Assembly: GCA_934132775.1 (NCBI GenBank) | Contig: CAKPAA010000001.1 | Span: forward strand, 1 to 64,000 | DNA from: an uncultured Clostridia bacterium | GTDB taxonomy: Bacteria > Bacillota > Clostridia > TANB77 > UBA1234 | DNA: 64,000 nt | Reading direction: 5' to 3' | In this document: positions 8,332-17,119 of the stretch, piece by piece | How positions within the stretch are numbered: position 1 is the first letter of the stretch | How the letters are laid out: each line of letters begins with the position of its first letter | Notes under the pieces: generated by a model | Database searches by the model: none | What the model was told of the DNA's origin: nothing | Seen by the model: only the letters and a program-made list of their open reading frames with translations | Translations under genes and position numbers: made by a program

Positions 8332-9747
8332 CTAATTTATAGCAACTCCATTTACATATAGCTTGTAGCCATTAAAATCTATATTGCTATAATCACTAAC
8401 TTCATCTACAAGAGATGTTACATAAGAATCTCCTGTTAATTTTATTTTTGAAGAGGGATCTAATGTTAATGCTATTTTATTTTCAGAAATATTGTCACCA
8501 TTTATAGCACCTTCAAAACTTGAACCTGATTTCATTGAAATTTCTAATGTAGAAATTTCATCAACAACTATATTGCCATTCACTTGCTGATTTATCAAAT
8601 TCAAAACGACATTTCCACCATTAGCTCCTGAATTACCCCAAGAGTCTTTTTGGACTCTTAAAAAGTTCCCATTTGTATCGTTATTTTGTATAACATTATT
8701 CTCTAAATTTATTATTGCAGATGTATTTGTAACGTAAAATGTATCTCCGTTATTAGTTGTTATATTAGAATTCTTTGCTGTAAATTCTGATGTTCCTGTT
8801 GCAGCGTCTTCTGACATTGACTGATAAAGAAATATATTCTTATATGTTGTTGATTTTCCGTTTAGTTTTGTATTACTGTCTATAAGTTCGCAACTATCTA
8901 TTGCAACACTATTTTTTCCCTCTATAACAATTCCTTCTGATGCTGCACTAGTCAATTTTGCATTACTAACTGAAATATCTGCCATAGAATATATCGTTGG
9001 TGAACCTTGTCCAGTAGTTTTATAAGTTCCACCATCAACTGTAACTGTGCCACCGCCTCTATCTGTTCTGATGGTCGCACTTGATGTTCCGGCAGTTGTT
9101 ATATTCAAATTCGTTGCTTTCGTTGTGCCACCACCAGTAGTCATTATTCCTCCTGAATTATCTTTTGATGTTGTTATTGTGGAATTGCTAATAACTACGG
9201 TTGTTCCGTCGTTTGAAGAGTTGTTAGTTGTTGCTGAACCACCATAGCTAAAAACTCCATTTGCACCAGTTGCATCTGTTTTAATTGTTGCGTTGTTAAT
9301 AGTTAATGTAGCTCCATCTTTTGCAAGTACAGCTGAGTTATTTCCATAAAAACTAGTAGCATCTCCACCATCTGAATCACCCGTTTTTTCTACTGTAACA
9401 CTTTCCATAGTCACATTTGCTTTGTTTTCAGCTAATACTGCATTTTCGTCTTTATTACTAGATGTGTACGTTTCATCCGTCAAATTTGTGTCAGATGATA
9501 ATGTTGTAATGGCATTATACTCAACGTTTTGTGCTCCCATTGGCCCACCGCCATTTCCATCAGGCTTATCTGGTGGAGCACCATTACCATCGCCATTTGG
9601 CATTTCTGGTGGTTGCCTCATATCACCACTTGGCATTCCGCCTATGTTAGCATCATTTCTTGATTTACAAAAAAGTCCAAAAGCCGCTGTGGCAATAATT
9701 ATTCCTATTATTATCCCAATAAATATGCATAAAGTCTTGTTTTTCAT
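8332..9747 (-). CDS. Surface-anchored right-handed beta-helix protein
   Basis: 471 aa. An N-terminal transmembrane anchor (about residues 7-27) is followed by a Gly/Pro/Asp-rich linker (PSGDMRQPPEMPNGDGNG and similar) and then about 380 residues of short Thr/Ser/Asn-rich repeats such as VTMESVTVEKTGD, LTINNATIKTD and VVISNSTITT. The spacing of the N-N-T and aliphatic positions is that of parallel beta-helix (pectate-lyase-like/adhesin) folds. No catalytic residues of a lyase are obvious. It is probably a cell-surface binding or adhesion protein. It is monocistronic with its own terminator. Confidence 0.78.
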   Translation of the reverse strand: MKNKTLCIFIGIIIGIIIATAAFGLFCKSRNDANIGGMPSGDMRQPPEMPNGDGNGAPPDKPDGNGGGPMGAQNVEYNAITTLSSDTNLTDETYTSSNKDENAVLAENKANVTMESVTVEKTGDSDGGDATSFYGNNSAVLAKDGATLTINNATIKTDATGANGVFSYGGSATTNNSSNDGTTVVISNSTITTSKDNSGGIMTTGGGTTKATNLNITTAGTSSATIRTDRGGGTVTVDGGTYKTTGQGSPTIYSMADISVSNAKLTSAASEGIVIEGKNSVAIDSCELIDSNTKLNGKSTTYKNIFLYQSMSEDAATGTSEFTAKNSNITTNNGDTFYVTNTSAIINLENNVIQNNDTNGNFLRVQKDSWGNSGANGGNVVLNLINQQVNGNIVVDEISTLEISMKSGSSFEGAINGDNISENKIALTLDPSSKIKLTGDSYVTSLVDEVSDYSNIDFNGYKLYVNGVAIN

Positions 9748-9962
9748 AAATTCATTCTCCTCTCGTCAAAACTTTATTCTTATTGTAATCGCATTTTATG
9801 AAAGTTTTATGACGTTCTTGGGATAAAAATGTAAAAGTAAAATGTATTATATTTTCATTGACAAAATAAAAAGATATTTTAATTTGCTACTAAACTAAGA
9901 AGCTCTTATAAAAACAAGTTACATCTCATTAGTACAAATAAAATATCTTTTACCTACATTTC

Positions 9963-10658
9963 TTATTTTTCTTTTAAATAATAATGTCTTATTGGTTTCA
10001 AGTTTTCATCTAATTCATAGCAAATAGGATTACCAGTTTGAAGCTCTAACTTAATAATATCTTCATCACTCATATTATCTAAATACTTTATTAAGCCTCT
10101 TAAACTGTTTCCATGTGCAGCAATAATAACTCTCTTACCATTTTCAAGCTCTGGCTTTATATCTGAATTCCAATATTCCAAAACTCTTTTTATAGTATCA
10201 ACCAAATTCTCTGTTTTTGGCAACTCATCTTTTGTTAAATCCTTATATTTAGGGTCATTTCCAGGATATCTTGGGTCATCTTCACTAAGTTCTGGTGGTC
10301 TAACGTCTGTGCTTCTTCTCCACAATAGAACTTGTTCAGCACCATACTTTTCTTTTGTTTCATCTTTATTTAACCCCTGTAATGCTCCATAATGTCTTTC
10401 ATTTAATCTCCAACTTCTTCTTATTTCAATATCTTCTTCGCCCATCTCTTTTAAGATATAGTCTAGTGTATTTTCAGCTCTTTTAAGAACAGAAGTGAAA
10501 GCAATATCAAAGTGAAAGCCTTTTTCTTTTAAAATTCTTCCTGCCTCTTTTGCCTCTTCAACACCTTTTTCAGAAAGCTCAACATCTGTCCAACCAGTAA
10601 ATTTATTTTCTAAATTCCAAGCACTTTGACCGTGCCTAACTAAAACTAATTTAATCAT
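9963..10658 (-). CDS. gpmA: 2,3-bisphosphoglycerate-dependent phosphoglycerate mutase
   Basis: Interconverts 3- and 2-phosphoglycerate in lower glycolysis. The histidine phosphatase signature LVRHGQSAWN with the phosphorylated His is at residues 6-14; NERHYGALQG and AAHGNSLRGL supply the acid/base Glu and second His. Length 231 aa is normal. I start at MIKLVLV because GGAGG lies seven bases before that ATG, while the ATG two codons earlier abuts the site. It follows fda by 38 bases in the same operon. Confidence 0.96.
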   Translation of the reverse strand: MIKLVLVRHGQSAWNLENKFTGWTDVELSEKGVEEAKEAGRILKEKGFHFDIAFTSVLKRAENTLDYILKEMGEEDIEIRRSWRLNERHYGALQGLNKDETKEKYGAEQVLLWRRSTDVRPPELSEDDPRYPGNDPKYKDLTKDELPKTENLVDTIKRVLEYWNSDIKPELENGKRVIIAAHGNSLRGLIKYLDNMSDEDIIKLELQTGNPICYELDENLKPIRHYYLKEK

Positions 10659-10696
10659 TCTCATACCTCCATAATGGCACTAAATTTCAATTTATA

Positions 10697-11584
10697 TTAA
10701 GTAATAGACGCATTATATATCTTAACGATTACATCGTTTAATTTGGCATCAAACTCGTCTTGTGATTGATGTACATTCAAATCTTGTAACAAAGCTCTTG
10801 AAAAGCTTGCAATCATTCTATTATTCTTAGATAATAATTCAACAGCCTTATCAACATCATATCCACCAGATAAAGCAACAATTCTAACAACACAAGCATA
10901 ATCATATAAATCTAAATAATGATTTGCAACAGTTGGAATTGTAAACTTAAACATAATCTTGTCATTTTCGTTCCAAGAATCAAGTTGCTTTTTAACTTCC
11001 GCCTTTAAAATTTCTTCGCATTTTTCTTTTTCAGGTGCATTTATATCAACTTCTGGTTCAATGATAGGAACAAGTCCAGCATCACAAATAATTTTAGCAA
11101 ATTCAAATTGTTGTTTAACAACAGCCTTTATTCCATCTTCATTTGGTTCATAAATAACAGATCTCATCTTAGTTCCAAAAACGTGCTTTTCATTTGCTTC
11201 TTTAAGTTCATCTGCAAGTTCAGGAATTGGTTTCATAAGCTTAACACCATTTGCCTCATCTTGTAATCCCTTGTCTACTTTCAAAAAAGAAACAATTTTC
11301 TTCTCATTCCACAAATAATCTGCTGTATATTCATCATTAACTTTTGAAAGCATAGTTCTTTCAAATAAAATAGCACCAATAATATGTTCATTTGTGAAAG
11401 CTTTACTTGTGAAAACTCTCTTTCTCATTTCGTGAATCAAATCAAACATTTCCTCTTCTGTGCTATATTCATTTTCTAAAATACCATAGCTCTTTAAAGT
11501 TTTACTACTGCTACCGCCACTTTGATCAAGTGCAGCAATAAAGCCTCTTTTGTCTTTTATGATTTCTAACATCTCTTTATTCAT
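10697..11584 (-). CDS. fda: Fructose-bisphosphate aldolase, class I
   Basis: 295 aa. It cleaves fructose 1,6-bisphosphate to glyceraldehyde-3-phosphate and dihydroxyacetone phosphate through a Schiff-base lysine. GFIAALDQSGGSSSKT near the N-terminus and IMFKFTIP (Schiff-base Lys context) fit the bacterial class I aldolases of the staphylococcal type. It is the first gene of the fda-gpmA operon, behind a consensus promoter at 11659-11687. With pfkA at 38 kb it covers the middle of glycolysis. Confidence 0.94.
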   Translation of the reverse strand: MNKEMLEIIKDKRGFIAALDQSGGSSSKTLKSYGILENEYSTEEEMFDLIHEMRKRVFTSKAFTNEHIIGAILFERTMLSKVNDEYTADYLWNEKKIVSFLKVDKGLQDEANGVKLMKPIPELADELKEANEKHVFGTKMRSVIYEPNEDGIKAVVKQQFEFAKIICDAGLVPIIEPEVDINAPEKEKCEEILKAEVKKQLDSWNENDKIMFKFTIPTVANHYLDLYDYACVVRIVALSGGYDVDKAVELLSKNNRMIASFSRALLQDLNVHQSQDEFDAKLNDVIVKIYNASIT

Positions 11585-11658
11585 ACGTATACCACCTTAT
11601 TTAAAATTTATAGTTTTAAGGATAACTACTAACCCCGAGTTCTTACAACTTCAATAGT

Positions 11659-11687
11659 ATTATAATAATATAAATTTGATAAGTCAA
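11659..11687 (-). promoter_or_regulatory. Promoter of fda-gpmA
   Basis: TTGACT (11687-11682), 17-base spacer, TATAAT (11664-11659) on the minus strand. The untranslated leader is about 70 bases. Confidence 0.88.
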
Positions 11688-11702
11688 CTTTAAAAGAACG
11701 AC

Positions 11703-11731
11703 AAAAAAGCCCTGCTAAAAATAGCAGAGCT
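11703..11731 (-). terminator. Terminator at the end of the TelA block
   Basis: AGCTCTGCTA / TAGCAGGGCT stem with TTTT loop and TTTTTTG tail on the minus strand, 12 bases after the last gene of the block. Confidence 0.88.
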
Positions 11732-11742
11732 GGATATTCTTC

Positions 11743-12393
11743 TTACATATAGCAAGAAGAAATGATCTTGAATTCTTTGTCGAGAAAAACACTTTCGGTA
11801 GGTCCAAGCAGCTTAGTTTTTCTACACACAAAAGAGTGTCTACTAAGCTCTTTTAAAGCTTGCTTAACATTCACGAAAAGAACTGACGTTTCTCCATCCA
11901 CATCAAACAGCTGAATAGTATTATTAGGATACCTCAACATAGCATACTTACAGTTATACTTATCCACATAAATGCAAATCTGCCCGATATAGTTTTCGCA
12001 CTTTTTCATCTCCTTATTGATGACAAAGTCGCCAGTATATCGGTTAGAATTTTCTTTCCTTGCACCACCAACGATAACATTGCGACAAACTACGTACGGC
12101 TCAGTGCTCTTCAAGGAAAGAGTGCCGTCACAGTCGATGATGTAATAATAACCATTGATTTTTCCACAAAAGTAATTTGACGTCCACGTAGATTCAATGT
12201 CATCTCTGTCGAAAGGGAAATCACGGTCAGCATTACGCATAACAGCAATGTTATCGATAAAAAAGTCGGTAATATTACCAGTATTCAGATTTTCAACAGC
12301 ATACTTTTCAGTTTTGGGCGACCAAACGATACGGAAATTGCTACCCTGAGATACCTTGAAATACTTAAGTTTTTCACTAATGTTGTTATCCAT
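11743..12393 (-). CDS. WG-repeat-like family protein, paralogue 4 (short form)
   Basis: Family not recognised. 216 aa from MDNNISEKLKYF, chosen because AGGAGGGG lies nine bases before this ATG. It shares a core with the genes at 12529, 15859 and 17120: YAVENLNTGNITDFFIDNI, then TWTSNYFCGKINGYYYIID-DG, then EPYVVCRNVIV. Short beta-rich units built around an xxLxDxDGxx pattern recall WG/KWG-type repeats, hence the label, which is an inference. It stops after SVFLDKEFKIISSCYM, at the point where the long paralogues continue (VFLDKDFNPI), so it is a C-terminally short version. There is no signal peptide or membrane segment; it is predicted cytoplasmic. A terminator-like hairpin separates it from paralogue 3. 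Confidence 0.8.
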   Translation of the reverse strand: MDNNISEKLKYFKVSQGSNFRIVWSPKTEKYAVENLNTGNITDFFIDNIAVMRNADRDFPFDRDDIESTWTSNYFCGKINGYYYIIDCDGTLSLKSTEPYVVCRNVIVGGARKENSNRYTGDFVINKEMKKCENYIGQICIYVDKYNCKYAMLRYPNNTIQLFDVDGETSVLFVNVKQALKELSRHSFVCRKTKLLGPTESVFLDKEFKIISSCYM

Positions 12394-12498
12394 AATATTG
12401 CCCCTCCTAAATTGCTTAATTTTCAAGTAAAGTCGTCAAAAAACATTTTCTCAAAAGATAAGGTAATACAACTTTCCCCCTTTCACAAATTATTGTCA

Positions 12499-12530
12499 AA
12501 AAATAAGTCTAATCATAACTGCACTTATTT
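12499..12530 (-). terminator. Possible terminator after paralogue 3
   Basis: AAATAAGT / ACTTATTT 8-bp stem with a 14-base loop followed by TTTTG on the minus strand, overlapping the stop codon of the 12529-13140 gene. It may reduce read-through into 11743-12393. Confidence 0.5.
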
Positions 12531-13140
12531 ACTTCTGTACGCATCTTCTTCGAACTACTCTACTACCAAAATATTTTCGAAGGCTCCTTCCTATCGAAAC
12601 ATCTACATTTCCCATAGTATCCAAAAGTACAAATGTTCCATCGCTGTCTTTTCTAAAAGCATATGCGTGCTCATACTTTTGCACAACGTAAAGCTCACTG
12701 CCATAATCAATTTCAACTTTCTTGAACTTTTTATTGATTATGTGTGTCGAATCAGCAATTATAACATTTTCACAAATGATATACGGCTTATCGCTTTCCC
12801 AAAAACAATTGCCATCAAAGTCAACAATATAAAATTTTTTGCCAATTTTTCCACAAATATACTTGCCAGTCCAAGTCTTAGATTCGCAGTAACTAGGATA
12901 AATTGCATCTAAAAAGTAGTCCGTCTTTGTATCCTTTTTCAAGTTCAATAATGCATATTGAGCTTGAAAGACATCAAGTTTATATTTTAATGAATGATAT
13001 CCAAATAAAGTTGCAGATTTTTTGAATGGAATATGAGCATATGTGTACTCACTAGGTTTACAATACCAAAGTTTAGAAATTGTATCACAATATTCATTAT
13101 AAAAGTCTTCATTCGATTTGTTTACGCCAACACTGCTCAC
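12529..13140 (-). CDS. WG-repeat-like family protein, paralogue 3 (short form)
   Basis: Family not recognised; about 203 aa. Core motifs as in its paralogues: QYALLNLKKDTKTDYFLDAI, KTWTGKYICGKIGKKFYIVDFDGNCFWES and KPYIICENVII. The ribosome site GAGGTGA best serves a GTG at 13140; another in-frame GTG lies four codons upstream at 13152. Like paralogue 4 it lacks the C-terminal half of the long forms and ends with a basic tail (RKYFGSRVVRRRCVQK). It lies 86 bases downstream of the pentapeptide-like gene, and a 9-bp palindrome (13171-13192) in the gap could be a processing or regulatory hairpin. Confidence 0.78.
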   Translation of the reverse strand: MSSVGVNKSNEDFYNEYCDTISKLWYCKPSEYTYAHIPFKKSATLFGYHSLKYKLDVFQAQYALLNLKKDTKTDYFLDAIYPSYCESKTWTGKYICGKIGKKFYIVDFDGNCFWESDKPYIICENVIIADSTHIINKKFKKVEIDYGSELYVVQKYEHAYAFRKDSDGTFVLLDTMGNVDVSIGRSLRKYFGSRVVRRRCVQK

Positions 13141-13226
13141 AGTATTCTTCACCTCTAACTAAACACCCCAGCCTATTTGAAATAATTCAAATAGACCAGA
13201 GCAAATTTTAAAAGACGTTAGCAGGC

Positions 13227-14744
13227 TTATTCTGCCATTTCCAACTTTTCAGAAACACCGAACACATCATTTTCAGGAAACACACTCTCCAAATAAATAA
13301 TCCATTCATAATCTGCTCGAAACGCTTTAACTTCAGTAATGCCAAGCTTTTTAAGCAGGAAATCAAACTCATTTTCTGAAAGTTTATTTTTATTGAAGAG
13401 TAATTTAGAAACGCCTTTTTCAGCTGCTGCACTACCAAACGACGTTGCTTTCCATACATCTTTTCCAAATGTGTCCTCTGAAAATTGAATTGCTTTCAGC
13501 CGTTCAATAGTGAGACCAGTAATATTACAGCCTTTGAAACAACATTTGCTAAAATCATTAAAGTCTACTTTTTTACCACGGACATAGTAAACGCGACCAG
13601 GATTTTCCTCACTAAAATCAATTTTAGCACCTGTTCCCTCAAAATCGGAGTCAATTATAGTTTTGCCCTCAAAAGAAACGTCTCGCAAATCAAGCCCACG
13701 GAAGTCCAAACGATAAATTACTCTCATCTTAGCAATTTCTTTAAGGCTTCCTTTTTCGACACGTGTCCTTTCAATGCTGTCAAAATCACTTTCTTTAACT
13801 TGCAGCGCAAGATTGTTACTAAATTCGTCATCCTTTTTACTGTGTTTTCTCTTTACAGGTTTCTGCGCATACACATAAATATTTGCAAGCATATTCCAAA
13901 AAGCTTTATCAAAAAATTTCTGATATCCACATTTCTCAGCCATATGCCTAGAAATAACATTTTGAAATTTGGTTGCAAGTTCTTTATTCATATACGTTTG
14001 TTTTCGGGCTGTTTCATTGCTCTCAATATTTTTTCCGAGCTCCTCAAAATACACAGTTAAAAAACTGAAAACTGTAGCTTTGCTAGTTTCGTACCGTTCT
14101 TCACCTTCAAAGCGTATACTTGCCCTTTCAACAGCTTGACTTAATTTTTTATTATCTTTACTGTCAAAAGCACTTTTAAGCTCTCTTAGCAGTCTTCGAT
14201 ACATATCTGCATATGCTTTAAACAAGTCTTCTTTAATCTTATTCTTTTCAATTAAAGTTAACTGTTTAAGCAGCAATTTGTAATCTGTTCCACTGCTAGG
14301 ATAATTACTTTCCAGCCATTTAAAAGCCTTGGCATCAACCGCAAAATCTTCTTGCGAGGTAATACTAACTTGAACATCTTTGTCGCCGAAAATCAAAGGA
14401 AACCAACAGCTTTCCCTAACCAACCCAGATTGTTTTTCGATGACATATTCATAAAGCCTTTTCAAATCTTCTGCTATCACATCAAGCAAAAACTGCTTAC
14501 TTGCGATATATTCATTGATTTCTTGCTTCAAATGAATAATAGCCTTCAATCCTTCGTAGTTATCGGAAGCCTCAGAAAGTTTCAAAAACATAGGATAAAA
14601 CTTTTGATAAACAAAAGCCGTGCCTTTATAAACATCTGATGTTTCGTCCGGCTTGTATTCCTCAATTTTTTCAAGGAGCTTATCAAGCTCTTGCTTGAAA
14701 AAACGATCACTAACCTTCTCAGAGTTCGTGAATTTAGTTTTCAT
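13227..14744 (-). CDS. Unrecognised 505-aa protein with pentapeptide-like segment
   Basis: No family recognised for the N-terminal 330 residues, which are Lys/Glu-rich and predicted alpha-helical, without a membrane segment. Around residues 345-420 there is a pentapeptide-like stretch with A(D/N)Lxx spacing: LDFRGLDLRDVSFEGKTI, SDFEGTGAKIDFSE and VDFNDFSKCCFKGCNITG. Such repeats fold as a right-handed quadrilateral helix and usually mediate protein binding. AAGGAG lies nine bases before the ATG. The gene starts 21 bases after the TelA-family gene and shares its operon, which suggests they act together. Confidence 0.75.
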   Translation of the reverse strand: MKTKFTNSEKVSDRFFKQELDKLLEKIEEYKPDETSDVYKGTAFVYQKFYPMFLKLSEASDNYEGLKAIIHLKQEINEYIASKQFLLDVIAEDLKRLYEYVIEKQSGLVRESCWFPLIFGDKDVQVSITSQEDFAVDAKAFKWLESNYPSSGTDYKLLLKQLTLIEKNKIKEDLFKAYADMYRRLLRELKSAFDSKDNKKLSQAVERASIRFEGEERYETSKATVFSFLTVYFEELGKNIESNETARKQTYMNKELATKFQNVISRHMAEKCGYQKFFDKAFWNMLANIYVYAQKPVKRKHSKKDDEFSNNLALQVKESDFDSIERTRVEKGSLKEIAKMRVIYRLDFRGLDLRDVSFEGKTIIDSDFEGTGAKIDFSEENPGRVYYVRGKKVDFNDFSKCCFKGCNITGLTIERLKAIQFSEDTFGKDVWKATSFGSAAAEKGVSKLLFNKNKLSENEFDFLLKKLGITEVKAFRADYEWIIYLESVFPENDVFGVSEKLEMAE

Positions 14745-14765
14745 AACACTTGCTCCTTATTATCA

Positions 14766-15869
14766 TCAAGGCTCTGGCCTCTGCTTAGAAATGGCCTCAA
14801 AAATATCGCTAAGTGTTTGCTCACTACGCTTAATATGATTGGCTGCCTCTTCAAACTCAGCCTTAGCCTTGGAGTTAGCCTCTTTCAGTTCCTTAGCAAT
14901 ATCAAGAATATCTCTCGCAACATCCGCAGCAGATTTAATATCACGCGTTTCAGAACCACTTACAGCAAGTCTGGCATTGATTTGCCTCAAAGTCGCAGCA
15001 TTATCATTCATAGACTTGTTAATAGTATCCGAAACTTTGTCGCAAATATCAAGTCCGCGCTGAGTGTCAGCCATACTTGCTTTAAGCAAAATCTGGTTCT
15101 GCAAAATAGGAATACCAGCAACAAGGACAGTTTGAAGTCTGTCACTAAGCTTAATATTGTTTTGCTGAATGAGTTTCACAGATACAGCCGTTTGCATAGA
15201 TTCTTGCTTAGAAATCATAAACATATTAAGCTTTCTCGTAAGCTGGTCAATACGCGTATTTAACTCCGTATCAACAAGCGAAACCTCATATCCACTATTA
15301 CCTTCAAGTTCCAAAGCAAAGCCACTTTTCTTAGATTTAAGCTCAGCAATAGCCCTTTCACAAGCCATAACATATTCAGCCAAAGAATGAACATTTTCCA
15401 CGAGTAATTCGAAAAACTCGTCATACATAGCATTCTCGTACATCAATCTGCCATTTTGGTTTTCAATGGCATAAACCAATTCATTGATTTTACCAACGAA
15501 AACATCGCCATTAAACGGCTGCTTAGCATCAGACCCAAAAGCATTAAAGAACCTCGACAAAAAATTCTTTCGCTTTTCAGAAGTCATAAAAGGCTTACTA
15601 ATGTCATTGACCTCTTCAAATAGCTTGTTAATATCTTCAATGCTCTTTGGAGTGCCAATTTCAGTCAACATATAATTGGCTTGCTTGCTGACGTTAGTTT
15701 GAGTTTCAAGACCATAAACAATAAGCTCACTAGAAGAAAGCGCTTTAAGTTCCGCGGTGATATTATCAACCCTTGCCTTAGCCTTTTCATCGAGCTTATC
15801 ATAAGGAACCTGTTTGAGCGAATCGGCCAGCGAAACATTAGTCATCTTGGTAGTCATATCATTTTTCAT
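14766..15869 (-). CDS. TelA/KlaA-family (toxic anion resistance-like) protein
   Basis: 367 aa, soluble and mostly helical. The C-terminal half carries the TelA family core: TRIDQLTRKLNMFMISKQES, VKLIQQNNIKLSDRLQT and IPILQNQILLKASMADTQ. TelA proteins were named for tellurite resistance but are widely linked to envelope or stress functions and usually pair with XpaC; no XpaC is seen here. The start overlaps the end of the upstream paralogue by 11 bases; the ATG at 15857, just past that stop, is an alternative start. TelA itself is family-level certain; its substrate or partner is unknown. Its genetic neighbours are all unrecognised proteins. Confidence 0.88.
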   Translation of the reverse strand: MKNDMTTKMTNVSLADSLKQVPYDKLDEKAKARVDNITAELKALSSSELIVYGLETQTNVSKQANYMLTEIGTPKSIEDINKLFEEVNDISKPFMTSEKRKNFLSRFFNAFGSDAKQPFNGDVFVGKINELVYAIENQNGRLMYENAMYDEFFELLVENVHSLAEYVMACERAIAELKSKKSGFALELEGNSGYEVSLVDTELNTRIDQLTRKLNMFMISKQESMQTAVSVKLIQQNNIKLSDRLQTVLVAGIPILQNQILLKASMADTQRGLDICDKVSDTINKSMNDNAATLRQINARLAVSGSETRDIKSAADVARDILDIAKELKEANSKAKAEFEEAANHIKRSEQTLSDIFEAISKQRPEP

Positions 15870-16971
15870 CCTTTCTCAAAGTGTTGATTAAAGTTTCAAG
15901 CATATCGAAAATGCACAAATTTTGTGCAGACATCTTTTCACGTCTTATGACTTCACCATTTCTGTCACGCTCAATAACTTCATCATCAATCCGATAAGAA
16001 AAGCGATTGCTACTAATAGTGTAAAAATGATTTACCTCATTAACAGCGTCCTCATATTCTACACTGCCATCTGCCTTAATAATCGTATACTTATCTTCAC
16101 CTCTCTTTTGAAAAAATTCACATTCTCCAAACTTAAGCCATCTATCTAAAAAGCCATAAGTATAAGAATAGAAGCAGTAACCACCATTTTTATTCTCAAT
16201 CATATACGATTTAATAGCACTATTTAAGACCTTCTTCACTCTATACCCCTCAATTGCTTTGATAGGATTGAAATCTTTGTCCAAAAAAACAAACTTAAAT
16301 TCTCCTGAAACTTGCATAATCCATTCATTTATGAGAAACTCAGCATATTCGCCAATATGTGGAACGGTTAATCCGCTATGGGTTAATCCACTTTTTGTCC
16401 AAAAGCAATTTAACTTTTCTAACTCGCCTAATGTGTTCATAAGAGCCATCTTACTATCATCTCCGCTTTGCCCAAAAGCAAAGTCATAGTCTCCTAAGTT
16501 AAGTATAAATGTTCTTTTTCCGTAAGTATCTTCAAATTCCAATTTAGAATTTATATATCCACAGAAAGCACTACAAGCGTACAACACGTAGTTATCAAAA
16601 TTTATTCGCCGTCTTTTTGGATTTAATTGAACAATAAGATTTCTGCAAATAAGATACTCTAATTCGCTCTTGAAAAAGCAATTGCCTTCTTTATCTACAA
16701 TATAGTAATCACTATTAATTTTTCCAATTACATAATTTTCAACCCAAGTTTCCAAAGGAACTTCACAGTAATAAAATTTATCCAAAAATGGCTCAGTCGC
16801 CGTCATATTAGAGCGGTTAATTATACCGTATTTACCACTTTCTTCATATTTAAGAATACCAATGCTAGGATGCCCCTTGGGAAGCAGAACCTTTCTGCCA
16901 GCAACAGATGTATTATACCAACCATCATTATCAGCCGTATCTTCCAAGATTTCCACTTTAATTTTTTCCAT
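15859..16971 (-). CDS. WG-repeat-like family protein, paralogue 2 (long form)
   Basis: Family not recognised; 370 aa, no signal or membrane segment. Core: GKYGIINRSNMTATEPFLDKF, ETWVENYVIGKINSDYYIVD-EGNCFFKS, then EYLICRNLIV. It continues with a second half that aligns with paralogue 1: KFVFLDKDFNPI, YSYTYGFLDRWLKFGECEF and a C-terminal helix (CIFDMLETLINTLRK). AAGGAGAG lies before the ATG. It is the first gene of the operon that contains the TelA gene, with its own promoter at 17035-17063. The conserved Asp-Gly turns inside short strands suggest a beta-propeller or repeat fold. Confidence 0.8.
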   Translation of the reverse strand: MEKIKVEILEDTADNDGWYNTSVAGRKVLLPKGHPSIGILKYEESGKYGIINRSNMTATEPFLDKFYYCEVPLETWVENYVIGKINSDYYIVDKEGNCFFKSELEYLICRNLIVQLNPKRRRINFDNYVLYACSAFCGYINSKLEFEDTYGKRTFILNLGDYDFAFGQSGDDSKMALMNTLGELEKLNCFWTKSGLTHSGLTVPHIGEYAEFLINEWIMQVSGEFKFVFLDKDFNPIKAIEGYRVKKVLNSAIKSYMIENKNGGYCFYSYTYGFLDRWLKFGECEFFQKRGEDKYTIIKADGSVEYEDAVNEVNHFYTISSNRFSYRIDDEVIERDRNGEVIRREKMSAQNLCIFDMLETLINTLRKDEK

Positions 16972-17034
16972 ACTTTTCTCTCCTTTTTACAAATTATTGA
17001 TAAAAAGCCTTTAAATCAATTAAATTGCTTGAAT

Positions 17035-17063
17035 ATTATATCACGTTTTACATAAAATGTACA
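17035..17063 (-). promoter_or_regulatory. Promoter of the 15859-16971/TelA operon, AACGTG-type
   Basis: TGTACA (17063-17058), 17-base spacer, TATAAT (17040-17035). The spacer ends in TAAAACGTGA, giving an extended TGA-TATAAT element. The AACGTGATATAAT core is identical to the promoter at 19177-19205 and nearly identical to that at 61494-61522. Confidence 0.78.
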
Positions 17064-17081
17064 TTAAAATTTCTACTTCTG

Positions 17082-17113
17082 AAAAAATCCAGCCCTTTTT
17101 GGACTGGATTTTT
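17082..17113 (-). terminator. Terminator of the 19094-17120 operon
   Basis: AAAAATCCAGTCC / GGGCTGGATTTTTT hairpin with AAAAA loop on the minus strand, immediately after the stop of paralogue 1. It splits the block into two transcription units. Confidence 0.85.
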
Positions 17114-17119
17114 CGTGTC

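Noticed and set aside
9422..9826. Plus-strand open frame of 134 codons opposite the beta-helix gene
   Set aside because: Its Pro/Val-rich content mirrors the Gly/Thr-rich minus-strand protein; no ribosome site or family motif.
13208..13468. Minus-strand frame of 86 codons inside the 505-aa gene
   Set aside because: It is an out-of-frame shadow of 13227-14744 without a ribosome site.
14766..15869. Calling the block a tellurite-resistance operon
   Set aside because: TelA family membership alone does not show tellurite resistance; no TerC, TerD, TehA or TehB genes are present.
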